From an uncultured Ruminococcus sp. (GTDB lineage Bacteria; Bacillota; Clostridia; Oscillospirales; Acutalibacteraceae): a stretch of 64,000 bases of DNA. Numbering within the stretch: position 1 is the stretch's first letter; every line of letters begins with the position of its first letter. The notes beneath the pieces are model-generated. The model worked only from the letters and a program-made list of their open reading frames with translations. It was not told where the DNA came from and did no database searches. This document shows positions 44,945 through 52,869 of this stretch, piece by piece. The stretch covers positions 1 to 64,000 of the forward strand of contig CACYPH010000001.1 of assembly GCA_902776185.1 (NCBI GenBank), read 5' to 3'. Both the position numbers and the translations under genes were made by a program.

Positions 44945-45776
44945 CGACTAACACCCCCTGTACTAAATAACGTGTATTGCCCCCGCCGTTTGAGCAGGTG
45001 CTCAGCGTGAGGATCTTGCTGTCCTTATCGAGCGTGACGCCCTCGCGCACCTGACCCTCGTAGGTGTGGGGATCAAGGGTAGATTCCTGATACCGTTTCA
45101 GCGCTTCTTCGTTATCCATATTGAACGAGTAGAGAATGTGGCGATCGTCGTAGGTATAGGCGGAGTAGATCAGATAGGTCAGCAGCTTGTCCTTGGTATA
45201 GACAAACATGGTATTGTTTTTCTTAAAAAAGTCCTTGTCCTCAAAGTTGTGCAGCGAGGCGAACATCGAGCCGTTGAGCATATTGTGTCCGTACAGCACG
45301 GTAACGGGATCGGTGAAATCGCGCTTGTTGAGGGTCTGGGAGTAGATCGTGCCGGAAAACTGGTACTGGCGGTAGATGTTGTGGTCGAGGTAGAAATCAT
45401 CGTTGCCGTCGGAGCTTTGGCAGACGGGATAATCGACGTTCGTATTCGGCACATACAGCCACGCGTAGATATCGGAATTCTTTTTCATCAGCTCGTCAAA
45501 GCTGAGGGTCGACCAGTCCTCGGGCGGGTCGGAGAGCTTTTGACCGTAGGTGCTCAGCGGCTTTTCGGTGGGCTTTGCGGTCTCGGCGACAGTCGGGGCG
45601 GCAGTCGGCGCCTCGGTCGCCTCGGTCTCGGAGACAGCCTCGGTAAAGTCGTCGCGGCTGAGAGAATCCTCAACAGGCGGCTTGAAATAGTTGATCAAAA
45701 AGATCGCCCCGCCGATAACGACGGCGATACAAACGACCAGGATCGCGATCCAGACCGGCTTTTTTATCTTTTTCAT
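44919..45776 (-). CDS. Class B sortase
   Basis: 285 residues. N-terminal membrane anchor (about 8-30), a Thr/Glu/Ala-rich stalk, then the sortase B barrel with YAWLYVPNTNVDYPVCQS near 103, catalytic His in LYGHNMLNGS near 161 and catalytic Cys in LSTCSNGGG near 257; the Arg follows in NTRYLV. Housekeeping class B sortases are usual in clostridia without sortase A. No LPxTG or NPxTG substrate was noticed next to it. Confidence 0.92.
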   Translation of the reverse strand: MKKIKKPVWIAILVVCIAVVIGGAIFLINYFKPPVEDSLSRDDFTEAVSETEATEAPTAAPTVAETAKPTEKPLSTYGQKLSDPPEDWSTLSFDELMKKNSDIYAWLYVPNTNVDYPVCQSSDGNDDFYLDHNIYRQYQFSGTIYSQTLNKRDFTDPVTVLYGHNMLNGSMFASLHNFEDKDFFKKNNTMFVYTKDKLLTYLIYSAYTYDDRHILYSFNMDNEEALKRYQESTLDPHTYEGQVREGVTLDKDSKILTLSTCSNGGGNTRYLVQGVLVDVKQRNAQ

Positions 45777-45942
45777 TCCTTCACATCCTGTGATTGGTAC
45801 TGATTGCCGATCATAAGGTTCATTCGCCCAAATCAGAAATCAGTACGAGTACAATAATTCAGGTTAATTATACTACCGCGTGACGGTGATGTCAAATCAT
45901 CAGGCAGATTTTGATCGTATTGCCGGTCGATGATAAAAGAAA

Positions 45943-45960
45943 GAGCGCCATGAGGCGCTC
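45943..45960 (-). terminator. Terminator after the small lipoprotein gene
   Basis: GAGCGCC/GGCGCTC stem; on the minus strand TTTCTTTTATC follows, one base past the stop codon. Confidence 0.82.
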
Positions 45961-45961
45961 A

Positions 45962-46363
45962 TTAACCAAATCCGTGTTCATATATGTTGTGCGTCCATTT
46001 GCCGCCGTCCGTGCGCCTCAGCGTCCACGTGTAGCCGTCATAGGTGGTGTTCGGCGTCAAACTGCCGTCACTGTAACCGCCGGTCGTAAAGGTCGATTCC
46101 AGTACGATCATATCAACGCTGTCGGGATCCTGTTTCAAGCGGTACAAACGCTCGTCGCCGATATAGTGGATCTCGTTTAGCGTACAGCCGTCAAATTCAC
46201 GCCTGAAATAATCAACGATCACATCGATCGCGTCATCGATCTCCTCCTGTGTGAAATAGTCGGAGTCGACCTTTGTCCGCGTGACATGTGCGACATTCCC
46301 GCACGCTGTGAGCAGAATCGTCAGTATGACGACCGCAAGTAGGGATGAGAGAGCCTTTTTCAT
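45962..46363 (-). CDS. Small lipoprotein, DUF4829-like
   Basis: 133 residues. Signal with lipobox LLTAC (lipid Cys near 21), then a compact alpha/beta domain starting FTQEEIDDAIDVIVDYFRR and ending in a Trp-rich strand with TDGGKWTHNIYEHGFG. The pattern resembles DUF4829 lipoproteins of clostridia; function unknown. Start at 46363 follows AAAGGAGG; an upstream in-frame ATG lacks such a site. Single gene. Confidence 0.7.
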   Translation of the reverse strand: MKKALSSLLAVVILTILLTACGNVAHVTRTKVDSDYFTQEEIDDAIDVIVDYFRREFDGCTLNEIHYIGDERLYRLKQDPDSVDMIVLESTFTTGGYSDGSLTPNTTYDGYTWTLRRTDGGKWTHNIYEHGFG

Positions 46364-46493
46364 ATTATTCCTCCTTTGCTCCTGCATCAGATGTATTCTG
46401 TGTCTTAATGATACTTTGATATATTGCTGCGGTCAAGGCACGGCGGGTGGATTCATTCTACGCTGAGTGGAATCGCTTTGATTTCTCACACAA

Positions 46494-46521
46494 AAAGGAC
46501 GTCCCAATCGGAACGCCCTTT
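46494..46521 (-). terminator. Probable terminator after the 84-residue gene
   Basis: Imperfect stem GGGCGTTCC/GGGACGTCC (7 of 9 pairs) followed on the minus strand by TTTTTGTGTG. Confidence 0.6.
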
Positions 46522-46568
46522 TCGTAGGATTTTTAGATTAACATGAAAAAAGTAGTAAGCTGAATCAG

Positions 46569-46823
46569 TTACGCTGTTTCGCCGAACATATTCAGACGGA
46601 ACAGTTTGCTTTCGTCCTCTCTGTTGTCACAGATGACGTAGGCTTCGGTGATCTTGCCGCCCTCGATCAGTCTGGACAGACCGACCAGCTGGCTAAGCTT
46701 GCTCATCAGATTGAGCTTATCGCCCTCGTGGGTGACAAGGTAAACGTTGCCCTTGCAGGTATCGAGTATTTTGAGGAACTCTGAAACGTCAATATCGTGC
46801 AAACTCATGACCGCAGTTTTCAT
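46569..46823 (-). CDS. Conserved-looking small protein of unknown function
   Basis: 84 residues, predicted soluble, starting MKTAVMSLHDIDVSEFLKIL and containing GNVYLVTHEGDKLNLMSKL near 25-43. No family is recognised with confidence. It has an excellent promoter, a GGAGGG ribosome site and its own terminator, so it is very likely a real gene. The segment CKGNVYLVTHEGDKL suggests a small regulatory or RNA/nucleotide-associated alpha/beta fold, but this is a guess. Confidence 0.75.
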   Translation of the reverse strand: MKTAVMSLHDIDVSEFLKILDTCKGNVYLVTHEGDKLNLMSKLSQLVGLSRLIEGGKITEAYVICDNREDESKLFRLNMFGETA

Positions 46824-46879
46824 TGAGTAACCCTCCTTTATTCTGTTTCTGTTTTTGTCAAGCGGACTTGACGCTCTCT

Positions 46880-46907
46880 ATTATAGCCCGTTTTTCGTAA
46901 ATGTCAA
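46880..46907 (-). promoter_or_regulatory. Promoter of the 84-residue gene
   Basis: On the minus strand -35 TTGACA (46902-46907), 16-bp spacer, -10 TATAAT (46880-46885), both consensus. The stretch 46908-47168 is AT-rich, with no supported gene. Confidence 0.8.
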
Positions 46908-47168
46908 CAAAGAAATGCCTCTGCGTTTGTGCAAGTCGAACAAAGGATGCTGAAATATAATTCTGAAATAGAAATATAGATGGTGATTCCTCACAATCTC
47001 GCCTGCAAAAAAAGCGGGAATCTGTAACCTTTTTCGGTAATGCAGACAGGGTTTTTCGCCAAAGCCGCGATTTACTGGCAAATGTGCCGAAATTCCCGCC
47101 GCGCCGCATATATCTGGGTGTTTGACTTGTAAAAAACCGCAATATATGGGGATTTTCAGCGCATTGTA

Positions 47169-47197
47169 TTGCATAACGCAGAATAATTTGGTAGAAT
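47169..47197 (+). promoter_or_regulatory. Promoter of the phosphohexomutase gene
   Basis: -35 TTGCAT (47169-47174), 17-bp spacer, -10 TAGAAT (47192-47197). Confidence 0.65.
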
Positions 47198-47232
47198 AGA
47201 TGCGACAACAAATCGACCATAGGAGGGGCATT

Positions 47233-48735
47233 ATGTTAAACGAAACCTATAAGATTTTTAAGAGCGGAACGGATATTCGCGGCGTCGCAAGCGAGGGCGT
47301 CGCGGGTGAGCCGGTCAACCTGACCGACGACGTCATCGCACGCATGGCGGCAGGCTTTGTCCTCTGGGCGGAGCAGAAGGTCGGCAAAACTGCATCCGAG
47401 CTGACGATCTCCGTCGGACGCGACTGCCGTATTTCGGGCGAGCGCATCGCGAATACCGTGATCAAAACCATCGCGGCGGCAGGCGCAAAGGTCTATGACT
47501 GCGGGCTCAGCTCAACTCCGTCGATGTTCATGACGACCGTTGATTTCGGCTGTGACGCGGCGGTACAGATCACCGCGTCCCACCATCCCTTTAACCGCAA
47601 CGGATTGAAATTTTTTACCCGCGGCGGCGGTTTGGACGGCGTGGATATCGAGGCGATCCTCGAGCATGCGCAGGCGGATGACAAGCCTGCTCAGGGTGAG
47701 GGAACTGTCGAAAAGGTCAACTATATGGAGCATTACTCCGCGCATCTGCGCGACATCATCTGCCGTGAGGTGAACGCGGACGATTATAACCATCCGCTCA
47801 GCGGCTTCCATATCGTCGTCGACGCCGGCAACGGCGCGGGCGGTTTCTACGCATCCAAGGTGCTGGAGCCTTTGGGTGCGGACACATCCGGTTCGGTTTA
47901 CCTCGATCCCGACGGAATGTTCCCGAACCATATCCCGAATCCCGAGAATGAGGCGGCGATGCAGTCGATCTGTAATGCGGTGCTTTCGTCCAAAGCCGAC
48001 CTCGGCGTGATCTTTGATACCGACGTTGACCGCGGCGGCGCTGTCGACAGCAGCGGCAGCGAGATCAACCGCAACCGTCTGGTCGCGCTTGCATCCTGTC
48101 TGGCGCTCGAGGGCAATCCCGGTGCGACGGTCGTCACCGATTCCATCACCTCGACCGGACTTAACGAGTTCATTGAACAGCACTTGGGCGGCAAGCATTA
48201 TCGCTATCGCCGCGGCTATAAAAACGTGATCAATAAGGCGCTCGAGCTGACCGAGCAGGGCATCAACGCGCCGCTCGCGATCGAGACCTCCGGTCACGCC
48301 GCGATGAAAGAGAACTACTACCTCGACGACGGCGCGTACCTCTGTACGAAAATCATCATCAAGCTCGCACAGCTTCGTCGAGAGGGCAAGACGCTGGAAA
48401 GCCTGCTCAGCGACCTCAAAGAGCCTGTCGAAGCGTGTGAGATGCGCTTCAAGATCACCGATTCCGATTTCCGCACCACCGGCGAGCGCGTCATCAGCGA
48501 GCTGGAAGCCTATGCCGAGCAGCAGGACGGCTGGCATATCGCCCCCGATAACCGCGAGGGCATCCGCGTCAGCTTTGACAAGAACGACGGCGACGGATGG
48601 TTCCTGCTGCGCCTCTCCGTCCATGATCCGATCCTCCCGCTGAATATCGAGAGCGACTCCGAAGGGGGCGTTGCGATCATCAGGGAAAAGGTGCTGGACT
48701 TCTTGAAAAAGCAGGACGGCGTAGAGGTAAAATAA
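47233..48735 (+). CDS. Phosphomannomutase/phosphoglucomutase family enzyme
   Basis: 500 residues, alpha-D-phosphohexomutase superfamily. Phosphoserine loop ITASHHPFNRNG near 112-123 (usual consensus TASHNP), magnesium loop FDTDVDRGG near 263 (usual DGDxDR, here with Thr), and a sugar-specificity loop ETSGHAAMKENYY near 350. The two changed loops and the length place it in a clostridial subfamily of uncertain substrate; glucose- or mannose-phosphate is likely. Start at 47233 follows AGGAGGGG. Confidence 0.85.
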   Translation: MLNETYKIFKSGTDIRGVASEGVAGEPVNLTDDVIARMAAGFVLWAEQKVGKTASELTISVGRDCRISGERIANTVIKTIAAAGAKVYDCGLSSTPSMFMTTVDFGCDAAVQITASHHPFNRNGLKFFTRGGGLDGVDIEAILEHAQADDKPAQGEGTVEKVNYMEHYSAHLRDIICREVNADDYNHPLSGFHIVVDAGNGAGGFYASKVLEPLGADTSGSVYLDPDGMFPNHIPNPENEAAMQSICNAVLSSKADLGVIFDTDVDRGGAVDSSGSEINRNRLVALASCLALEGNPGATVVTDSITSTGLNEFIEQHLGGKHYRYRRGYKNVINKALELTEQGINAPLAIETSGHAAMKENYYLDDGAYLCTKIIIKLAQLRREGKTLESLLSDLKEPVEACEMRFKITDSDFRTTGERVISELEAYAEQQDGWHIAPDNREGIRVSFDKNDGDGWFLLRLSVHDPILPLNIESDSEGGVAIIREKVLDFLKKQDGVEVK

Positions 48736-48863
48736 CGCGAAAAATCGAACGACAGGCTTTTGTCGAAAACCTCAAAATCTTGTAACATCCTGAAAAGTTT
48801 TTCACAAAATGTATGGCGCTTAATTCCTCTACAGCAAATATGGTTAAAAATTTGACATAATTA

Positions 48864-48892
48864 TTGACAAAGAGCGATATTACTAATAATAT
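48864..48892 (+). promoter_or_regulatory. acpP promoter
   Basis: -35 TTGACA (48864-48869), 17-bp spacer, -10 TAATAT (48887-48892). Confidence 0.78.
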
Positions 48893-48970
48893 GGTGATGA
48901 GATGTAGGGCGCGGCGCGTCTTTGCCGTTATTACCCCTTGCACATAAGTACAGAAATAGGAGGAAACACA

Positions 48971-49198
48971 ATGGTATTGGAAAAGGTAAAAGTCATCCTG
49001 GCCGAGCAGTTTGATGTTGAAGAAGACTCGCTGCAGAATGATACAGATCTTCAGGATGATCTGGGTGCTGACTCTCTTGATGTAGTAGATCTGCTGATGT
49101 CTATCGAGGACGAATTCGACATCGAGATCCCCGATGAGGAGATCGAGAATATCCGCACTGTCGGCGAGCTCGTCAACTATATCGAGACAAATATGTAA
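48971..49198 (+). CDS. acpP: Acyl carrier protein
   Basis: 75 residues, acidic, normal ACP length. The phosphopantetheine serine lies in LGADSLDVVDL near 36. Carries acyl chains in type II fatty-acid synthesis. Start at 48971 with AGGAGG upstream; the earlier in-frame ATG at 48938 is not supported. It is alone, away from a fab cluster. Confidence 0.97.
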   Translation: MVLEKVKVILAEQFDVEEDSLQNDTDLQDDLGADSLDVVDLLMSIEDEFDIEIPDEEIENIRTVGELVNYIETNM

Positions 49199-49219
49199 TA
49201 GTACCTCAGTGCATGAGAA

Positions 49220-49241
49220 AAGGCGGTCGTTTGACCGCCTT
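49220..49241 (+). terminator. Terminator after acpP
   Basis: AAGGCGGTC-GTTT-GACCGCCTT then GTTTTTTTGC. Confidence 0.93.
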
Positions 49242-49259
49242 GTTTTTTTGCATTTTATG

Positions 49260-49979
49260 TTAATGACCGTGAGGAACGCGGCTGAGCATTTCCTTTTCAT
49301 AGGAACGGTCGGCGTGCGCCAGACGGATGAAGATGACGAGCAGGATGATCGCGCTGCCCCAGATAGAGCGGTAGCCGAAGAGGGTACAGCCTACCGTACC
49401 GAGTACCGCGCCGAGCGCAAACATCAGGATCAGCGAGCCGTGGGTGAGCAGCTTTTCCGCAGATATTTTGTCACGATGGCGGTGGAATTTTGCCGCGCAG
49501 GAGCCTACCTGACGGATATGGTTGGTGACGAAGGTGGTTGCCGCAGGGATGCCCTTGACCTGACGGAAGGTGTTGAATTGCATGGAGCAGATGAAGTTCA
49601 GCACGATCTGGCAGATCTGGTCGGGCGCTTCCTTCGGGAGAAAGCCCAGTCCGATGACGACAAAGAATTCGATGGCGATAAGGAGGGTGTCCCATCTAAG
49701 AAAATGGAGACGCTTGACGGTTTTGCCGAGGTATTCGGACACAAACGCGCCGAGAAAATACGCGCCGATCGGGATCAGCAGATATGCCGCGTGCGTCCAT
49801 CGCTGTTGCCCGAGCGCTACGGCAAACAGGACGACGTTGGCGGTCTGGGCGTTGCAGAAGACGCCGCCGCGCAGGATAAAGGTATAGGCGCCGAACCATC
49901 CCGCCGCAGTAATCAGCAGCAGGTAGACCCACCGCTGTTCACATTCAAGATATTCGTTTTGGATCGATTGCTTTTGCAA
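49260..49979 (-). CDS. YoaK/DUF1275-family membrane protein
   Basis: 239 residues with about six hydrophobic segments. The conserved FNTFRQVKGIPAATTFVTNHIRQVG stretch is seen in two parts near 137-161, and TFILRGGVFCNAQTANVV near 33 marks DUF1275. Function unknown; membrane transport has been suggested for the family. The TTG at 49979 is taken as the start because AAAGGAGA precedes it by seven bases, and the earlier in-frame ATG (50099) would place 40 residues in a repeat element. Confidence 0.82.
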   Translation of the reverse strand: MQKQSIQNEYLECEQRWVYLLLITAAGWFGAYTFILRGGVFCNAQTANVVLFAVALGQQRWTHAAYLLIPIGAYFLGAFVSEYLGKTVKRLHFLRWDTLLIAIEFFVVIGLGFLPKEAPDQICQIVLNFICSMQFNTFRQVKGIPAATTFVTNHIRQVGSCAAKFHRHRDKISAEKLLTHGSLILMFALGAVLGTVGCTLFGYRSIWGSAIILLVIFIRLAHADRSYEKEMLSRVPHGH

Positions 49980-50050
49980 GGGAAAGTCTCCTTTGTGATA
50001 ATGCGGTACTATTATAGCAAATCGGGCGCTTTGGTGCAAGAGAAAGGGGC

Positions 50051-50172
50051 TGTGAAAAAACAGTCCACCGTCATAGCAAGACGCGAAGCGACGCAGCAAT
50101 CTCCATAGGATTCATCAAAACATTGTGGGATTGCCACGGGCTGAAGCCCTCGCAATGACTGCGTTTTTTCAC
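50051..50172. repeat. MITE-like element with terminal inverted repeats
   Basis: 122 bases. The outer ends TGTGAAAAAAC/GTTTTTTCACA and inner ends GTCATAGCAAG/CTCGCAATGAC are inverted repeats; the centre contains GGGCTGAAGCCC. The inner part resembles the GTCATTGCGAG...GCAATC dispersed repeats common in many bacterial genomes. No coding capacity. It separates the DUF1275 gene from ribU. Confidence 0.75.
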
Positions 50173-50185
50173 ATTCCCTGAACGT

Positions 50186-50863
50186 TTAGAGGGATATGAT
50201 GCCCGCGAAGATCAGCATGACCAGTATGAAGGTAACGGTGAGCAGCGCGGAGACGCAGACGATCAGAACGGTGTTCGCCTTTTTGTTGCCGCTGTCGTAG
50301 CTTTCGCGCGTCGGGATCAGCTTTGACTTTCGCAGCGCGGTAACGACGCCTTTGTAGAGGAAGAGGATCAAAGCGGAGTTGAGCGCGGCTTTCAGGAGGT
50401 TGAAGGGGATCAGCAGCGGCAGGAACAGCCCGAGCACCGCCTCGCGGGGAAGCCCCGTATAGAGCGGGGTGATGATGTAGTTCCACAAAAGCATGATGGC
50501 GAGCATCGAGAAAGAGCCGGCGATCAGTCCCGCGATCGCGCGGGAGAGGGATTTTTTGCGCGAATAGATCGCGGTGGAGACGCCGATGAATACGCCCGAC
50601 GCCAAAAAGTTCATCAAAAAGCCGATAAGACCGGAATCGCTGATCGTGATCATCTCGACAAAGCAGACGATCAGCGACATGACCAGTCCCGCAATCGGCC
50701 CGAAGATGAAGCCGCCGATAGTCAGCACGACGTCCTTTGGCTCGTAGGTGAGAAAGCCGCCGATGTTCGGGATCCTCAGGAAAAAGTCCGCGGCGATCGC
50801 TAACGCGCACAGCATCGCCATAGAGACCAGCGCTCTGAGCCTTTCGCTTGTTTTGGTTGACAT
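50186..50863 (-). CDS. ribU: Riboflavin ECF-transporter S component
   Basis: 225 residues with about six membrane helices: a short cytoplasmic start, AMLCALAIAADFFLRIPNIG, the family motif YEPKDVVLTIGGFIFGPIAGL near 40, and a long final helix. Captures riboflavin for the ECF energising module encoded elsewhere. Identification is strengthened by a complete FMN riboswitch upstream. ATG 50863 follows AAGGAG; a 16-residue upstream extension lies in the leader and is not supported. Confidence 0.92.
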   Translation of the reverse strand: MSTKTSERLRALVSMAMLCALAIAADFFLRIPNIGGFLTYEPKDVVLTIGGFIFGPIAGLVMSLIVCFVEMITISDSGLIGFLMNFLASGVFIGVSTAIYSRKKSLSRAIAGLIAGSFSMLAIMLLWNYIITPLYTGLPREAVLGLFLPLLIPFNLLKAALNSALILFLYKGVVTALRKSKLIPTRESYDSGNKKANTVLIVCVSALLTVTFILVMLIFAGIISL

Positions 50864-50918
50864 AAAATCTCCTTGCGTTATGAAAAACGCAGATATGACG
50901 TTGGATTTCATAAAAACA

Positions 50919-50949
50919 ACTCCGCAGGAATTCGGGAATCCTACGGAGT
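50919..50949 (-). terminator. Riboswitch-controlled terminator before ribU
   Basis: 11-bp stem ACTCCGTAGGA/TCCTGCGGAGT with an 9-base loop, followed on the minus strand by TTGTTTTTAT. It is between the FMN aptamer and ribU, so FMN binding most likely stops transcription here. Confidence 0.88.
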
Positions 50950-50965
50950 ATTTTTACGTGATCAT

Positions 50966-51090
50966 ATCTTCTCTCATCCGGACTGATACCGATCAATCGG
51001 TAATTACCGTCGGTTACGGAATCGCACCGTATCATGCCGCAAGGCTCGCAGACTATACTGCCGGTCGGGAATCGCACCCTACCCCGAAGA
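50966..51090 (-). promoter_or_regulatory. FMN riboswitch (RFN element)
   Basis: On the minus strand the aptamer opens with CTTCGGGGTAGGGTGCGATT and closes with AGTCCGGATGAGAGAAG, both RFN hallmarks, with the GGTGCGATTCCGTAACCGAC block between. All conserved helices appear to be present. Confidence 0.96.
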
Positions 51091-51151
51091 TTATTTTATT
51101 TTGTTGATCGCTCAACACTATTATACTAGCACGATGCGTGCTGTGTGTCAA

Positions 51152-52537
51152 TTATTTTTTCTTGCGCTTGAAGAGCTTGTGGTAGACCCTGACGGGGAAG
51201 AAATGGTTGATGCGGAAGAGCTTTTTGCGGTCCTCCTCGGTCTGAGCCGCCAGTTCCTCGTACTTTTCCTTGTACTCGTCGGCGAGCTTTTTCATCTCTT
51301 TGACCTCTTTTTTGAGGGAACGGATCTGAGCGCGGCGCTCCATATCGGAGCTAAAGAGCGTCTGGTAGCAGTAGCGGCCGCGGCGGATCTTGGTGCGGTA
51401 ATCGGTGACGTCGTCTGTGATACCGCTTTCCTGCATGCTCATCAGGTGGCTGACGTCCGCAAAGCTGTAAGCGCTGTTAGCGGGCTTTTTGAGAATCGTG
51501 CCGAGCGTTTTGTACAAGAAGTCGTACAGCGACATCAGGTAGCTTTCGTCCGCCTTGAAGCCGCGGTCATCCAGCAGATCCTGCGTCATTCTAAGCACGA
51601 CCTCGGGCGTGCAGAATTCCATCTCCAGCGCGCGGTCGGGATAGCCGATGTTTTTGTAAAAATACGGGATCTTTTCGTTCCAGACGATATCGAGCGACGG
51701 GATATCCAGCGCGTAGGAAATAATCGCAGAGTGCATCCGGATCGCAAGCACTGTGTCGAAGCCAGCGATCGCGCGGACGACCTCGCGGGTCGAATCGGGC
51801 GAGATGAGCTTGTCGTCGCTCACGCCGATCTGCTTTGCGATATATGCCATGGAGTTATTGTCGAGCACGCTGCCGTTGGTAAAGAAGCGGTAGTCGATGC
51901 CTTTTTCGTCAAACAGCTTGACAAGTCCTTTAAAATATGCCGCCTCGTCGTCGAGCGTCCATTTTTTGCCGTTCGCCTTGAACAGCCCGCCGCGCACGAC
52001 GTTAAGTCCGACGGTGCGGCGCTTTTTGGCGCGCTTGATCTCCATGATCTCATTGCGGTAGATGTGCTTTGTCCATACCGCCGGATCGCAGACGGACACG
52101 ACCTCAAAGCCGCAGCCCTCGGTAAAGGGGGTGAAGGCGTCGACGCTTTCGCGCACCGACATCGCGCGTACACACTTGCGGGTCAGGATCGCGTTCAGGC
52201 GCGCGCCGCTCTCTTCATCGGCGTGCATATTGTTGATGCCCAGCGACGAGAAAACGACGGGGATGCCTTTTTTCTCCGCGATTGCGGTGATGGCGTCGAT
52301 CGCGTCGAACGAGCCGAGATTGTTGAAGCCGAACATCGCGCCGCCGGAAAACAGGATCAGGTCGGCAGAGGCGATCTTCTCTTCGTCGATCTCCTTGATG
52401 TGCATATTGTCGATGACATAGTCGCCGTCGGAATAACCGAGGTTTTTCATCGCGACGGTCAGCAGACGGTCAAAGCAGATGCGGATCAGCATATCGCCGA
52501 AGTTGTCGTCAAAGAAGGAAATGGTCAGGATTTTCAT
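51152..52537 (-). CDS. Polysaccharide pyruvyl transferase family protein
   Basis: 461 residues. N-terminal NFGDMLIRICF near 12-22 and LFSGGAMFGFNNLGSFDAI near 63-81 match the PS_pyruv_trans domain; RMHSAIISYALDIPSL near 270 carries the conserved His. Family members add ketal pyruvate to cell-wall or exopolysaccharide sugars. After the catalytic domain come about 45 residues of charged predicted coiled coil (about 400-445) and a basic tail ending KRKKK, perhaps a membrane or partner contact. Single gene with its own promoter. Confidence 0.85.
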   Translation of the reverse strand: MKILTISFFDDNFGDMLIRICFDRLLTVAMKNLGYSDGDYVIDNMHIKEIDEEKIASADLILFSGGAMFGFNNLGSFDAIDAITAIAEKKGIPVVFSSLGINNMHADEESGARLNAILTRKCVRAMSVRESVDAFTPFTEGCGFEVVSVCDPAVWTKHIYRNEIMEIKRAKKRRTVGLNVVRGGLFKANGKKWTLDDEAAYFKGLVKLFDEKGIDYRFFTNGSVLDNNSMAYIAKQIGVSDDKLISPDSTREVVRAIAGFDTVLAIRMHSAIISYALDIPSLDIVWNEKIPYFYKNIGYPDRALEMEFCTPEVVLRMTQDLLDDRGFKADESYLMSLYDFLYKTLGTILKKPANSAYSFADVSHLMSMQESGITDDVTDYRTKIRRGRYCYQTLFSSDMERRAQIRSLKKEVKEMKKLADEYKEKYEELAAQTEEDRKKLFRINHFFPVRVYHKLFKRKKK

Positions 52538-52591
52538 AGTGGATCATACTCCGTTTTGTAAGACGATGAGTGAGTAGTTTTAATCTCTTAT

Positions 52592-52620
52592 ATTATACCA
52601 CCAAAGAAAAGCCTTGTCTA
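52592..52620 (-). promoter_or_regulatory. Promoter of the pyruvyl transferase gene
   Basis: On the minus strand -35 TAGACA (52615-52620), 17-bp spacer, -10 TATAAT (52592-52597). Confidence 0.75.
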
Positions 52621-52679
52621 TAACATATTGCGAGAAAAGAATCCGTCTTTTGGTCAATTCCTGTCGGTTGTCAAAAGAA

Positions 52680-52823
52680 TCAGTCGGGCAGATCTTCGAG
52701 CAGGAGAGAGGGGAGCATATCGGTCGAAGGCTCTGTATCCGCAGTGTCGCCCGATTTGCCGGTGGCACAGGCGGTCAGGTAGAGTAAAAGGATCGCGATC
52801 GGTAATGCTGTGAGTCGTTTTAT
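52680..52823 (-). CDS. Small lipoprotein with apparent ATA start codon
   Basis: 47 codons read from ATA at 52823 to TGA. The product has a textbook lipoprotein signal: KRLTALPIAILLLYLTAC, with lipobox LTAC at 16-19. About 28 mature residues follow, acidic and Ser/Thr/Asp-rich. GGAGG lies six bases before the ATA, ideal spacing, and no ATG, GTG or TTG is available in frame near it. It lies 46 bases after the methyltransferase gene on the same strand. Either a genuine non-standard start, a recently inactivated gene, or a base error. Confidence 0.6.
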   Translation of the reverse strand: MKRLTALPIAILLLYLTACATGKSGDTADTEPSTDMLPSLLLEDLPD

Positions 52824-52869
52824 AGTTGACCTCCAATCAGATAGGCTTTGAGTGATTGCGGCGTATTGG

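Noticed and set aside
46858..47231. Two overlapping minus-strand frames of about 120 codons upstream of the phosphohexomutase gene
   Set aside because: No ribosome site or domain, odd composition, and they overlap two good promoters in opposite directions.
51101..52561. 486-codon plus-strand frame over the pyruvyl transferase gene
   Set aside because: Antisense shadow. The minus-strand gene has promoter, start and conserved motifs.
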